Source: Prorocentrum cordatum (lineage: Eukaryota; Sar; Dinophyceae; Prorocentrales; Prorocentraceae). From it: 64,000 nt of DNA. Of the stretch, positions 63,759-64,000 are shown in pieces. The position numbers were made by a program, and so were the translations under genes. Every line of letters begins with the position of its first letter. Within the stretch, counting starts at the first letter, position 1. Under the pieces are notes generated by a model, which made no database searches, was not told the origin of the DNA, and saw only the letters and a program-made list of their open reading frames with translations. The stretch lies in NCBI GenBank assembly GCA_963575745.1, contig CAUYUJ010000738.1, forward strand, positions 1 through 64,000, read 5' to 3'.

Positions 63759-64000
63759 ACCTTTAACGTCGCTCTAATGGCAAAGTCTGGTAACTCCGCT
63801 AGTGAGCCCCATGCGTCTTGGGAGTCGTGACAAGGGACTCGGGTTCACAAGGGAGTGTGACAAAGGTCAGGGTCCACCAGGGCTTTGCCATCACAGGGTC
63901 GAATGGGTCACGATTCCCGAGCGATTTTCCGTAGCCATTGTGGGCCAAGCCAAGTTGGTTCAAGCCATTCTCGGCCATTGCCCCGCAATGCCATTTGTGC
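63759..64000 (+). repeat. Array right flank with the best spliced-leader-like site
   Basis: Has CGCTAGTGAGCCCCATGCGTC, then GGGAGTCGTGACAAGGGACT, and at 63928-63946 TCCGTAGCCATTGTGGGCC followed by AAG. By eye 19 of 22 positions agree with the dinoflagellate spliced leader. It is cut by the window end. Confidence 0.6.

Noticed and set aside
61262-63760. 832-codon minus-strand ORF rich in Arg, Thr, His and Pro
   Set aside because: It is the minisatellite read on the other strand; the 80-bp unit keeps all frames open. The same holds for the long minus-strand ORFs at 27.5-28.7, 32.1-39.3, 40.4-41.7 and 44.9-50.4 kb.

Overview
The window looks like nuclear DNA of a dinoflagellate; I cannot identify the species. 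The grounds are: all credible genes lie on the + strand; coding regions are long and GC-rich at third positions; decayed copies of a sequence close to the dinoflagellate spliced leader (core CCGTAGCCATT) recur; the transposon proteins are of types common in dinoflagellates; and most of the non-coding DNA is long GC-rich minisatellite. No rRNA, credible tRNA or prokaryotic feature was found.

Layout. 0.6-4.9 kb: a superfamily 1 helicase-like gene with a decayed C-terminal part, then an unknown ORF. 4.9-8.3 kb: triplet repeats, minisatellite blocks in both orientations, and a duplicated 5' module plus a broken first exon. 8.36-9.38 kb: a U1-type zinc-finger protein. 10.86-11.65 kb: a helical unknown protein. 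12.4-13.6 kb: a frame-shifted unknown gene. 15.5-25.8 kb: a large Helitron-like gene (OTU protease, HUH Rep, PIF1 helicase, Cys-rich tail) with two GT-AG introns and several lesions. 29.06-30.80 kb: a 5'-truncated second copy of its 3' end. 26.8-41.5 kb: minisatellite arrays broken by dispersed elements. 41.5-49.6 kb: about six diverged tandem copies of a roughly 1.3-1.5 kb compound repeat, each with a spliced-leader-like site. 50.2-59.8 kb: two retroelements bounded by (CT)n tracts, one encoding RT-zinc finger-RNase H and the other a very long Pro/Thr/Ala-rich ORF. They share their last ~350 bp. 59.8-64 kb: a second copy of the 39.7-41 kb segment and the most regular minisatellite, an exact 80-bp higher-order repeat (25+28+27).

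How it fits together. Several genes share an upstream module made of a spliced-leader-like stretch, the dyad GAGCTTAGCTC and a GCACGGACGCTC block, so the genes may have been dispersed together with their 5' ends. The minisatellite occurs inside a GT-AG intron of the Helitron helicase, between Walker B and motif III. It has a large hairpin at the intron start and an AGGT direct repeat at both splice junctions, as expected of introner-like insertion. The same minisatellite, with a conserved GCGCTG-N3-CAGCGC hairpin at its right edge, recurs at other sites. The most interesting candidate system is therefore a family of minisatellite-bearing, possibly intron-forming mobile elements linked to a shared 5' module.

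Caution: most long ORFs on either strand at 5.8-8.1, 13.8-14.9, 26.8-49.6 and 60.9-63.7 kb are repeat artefacts. No alignment or database search was run; all similarities were read by eye.
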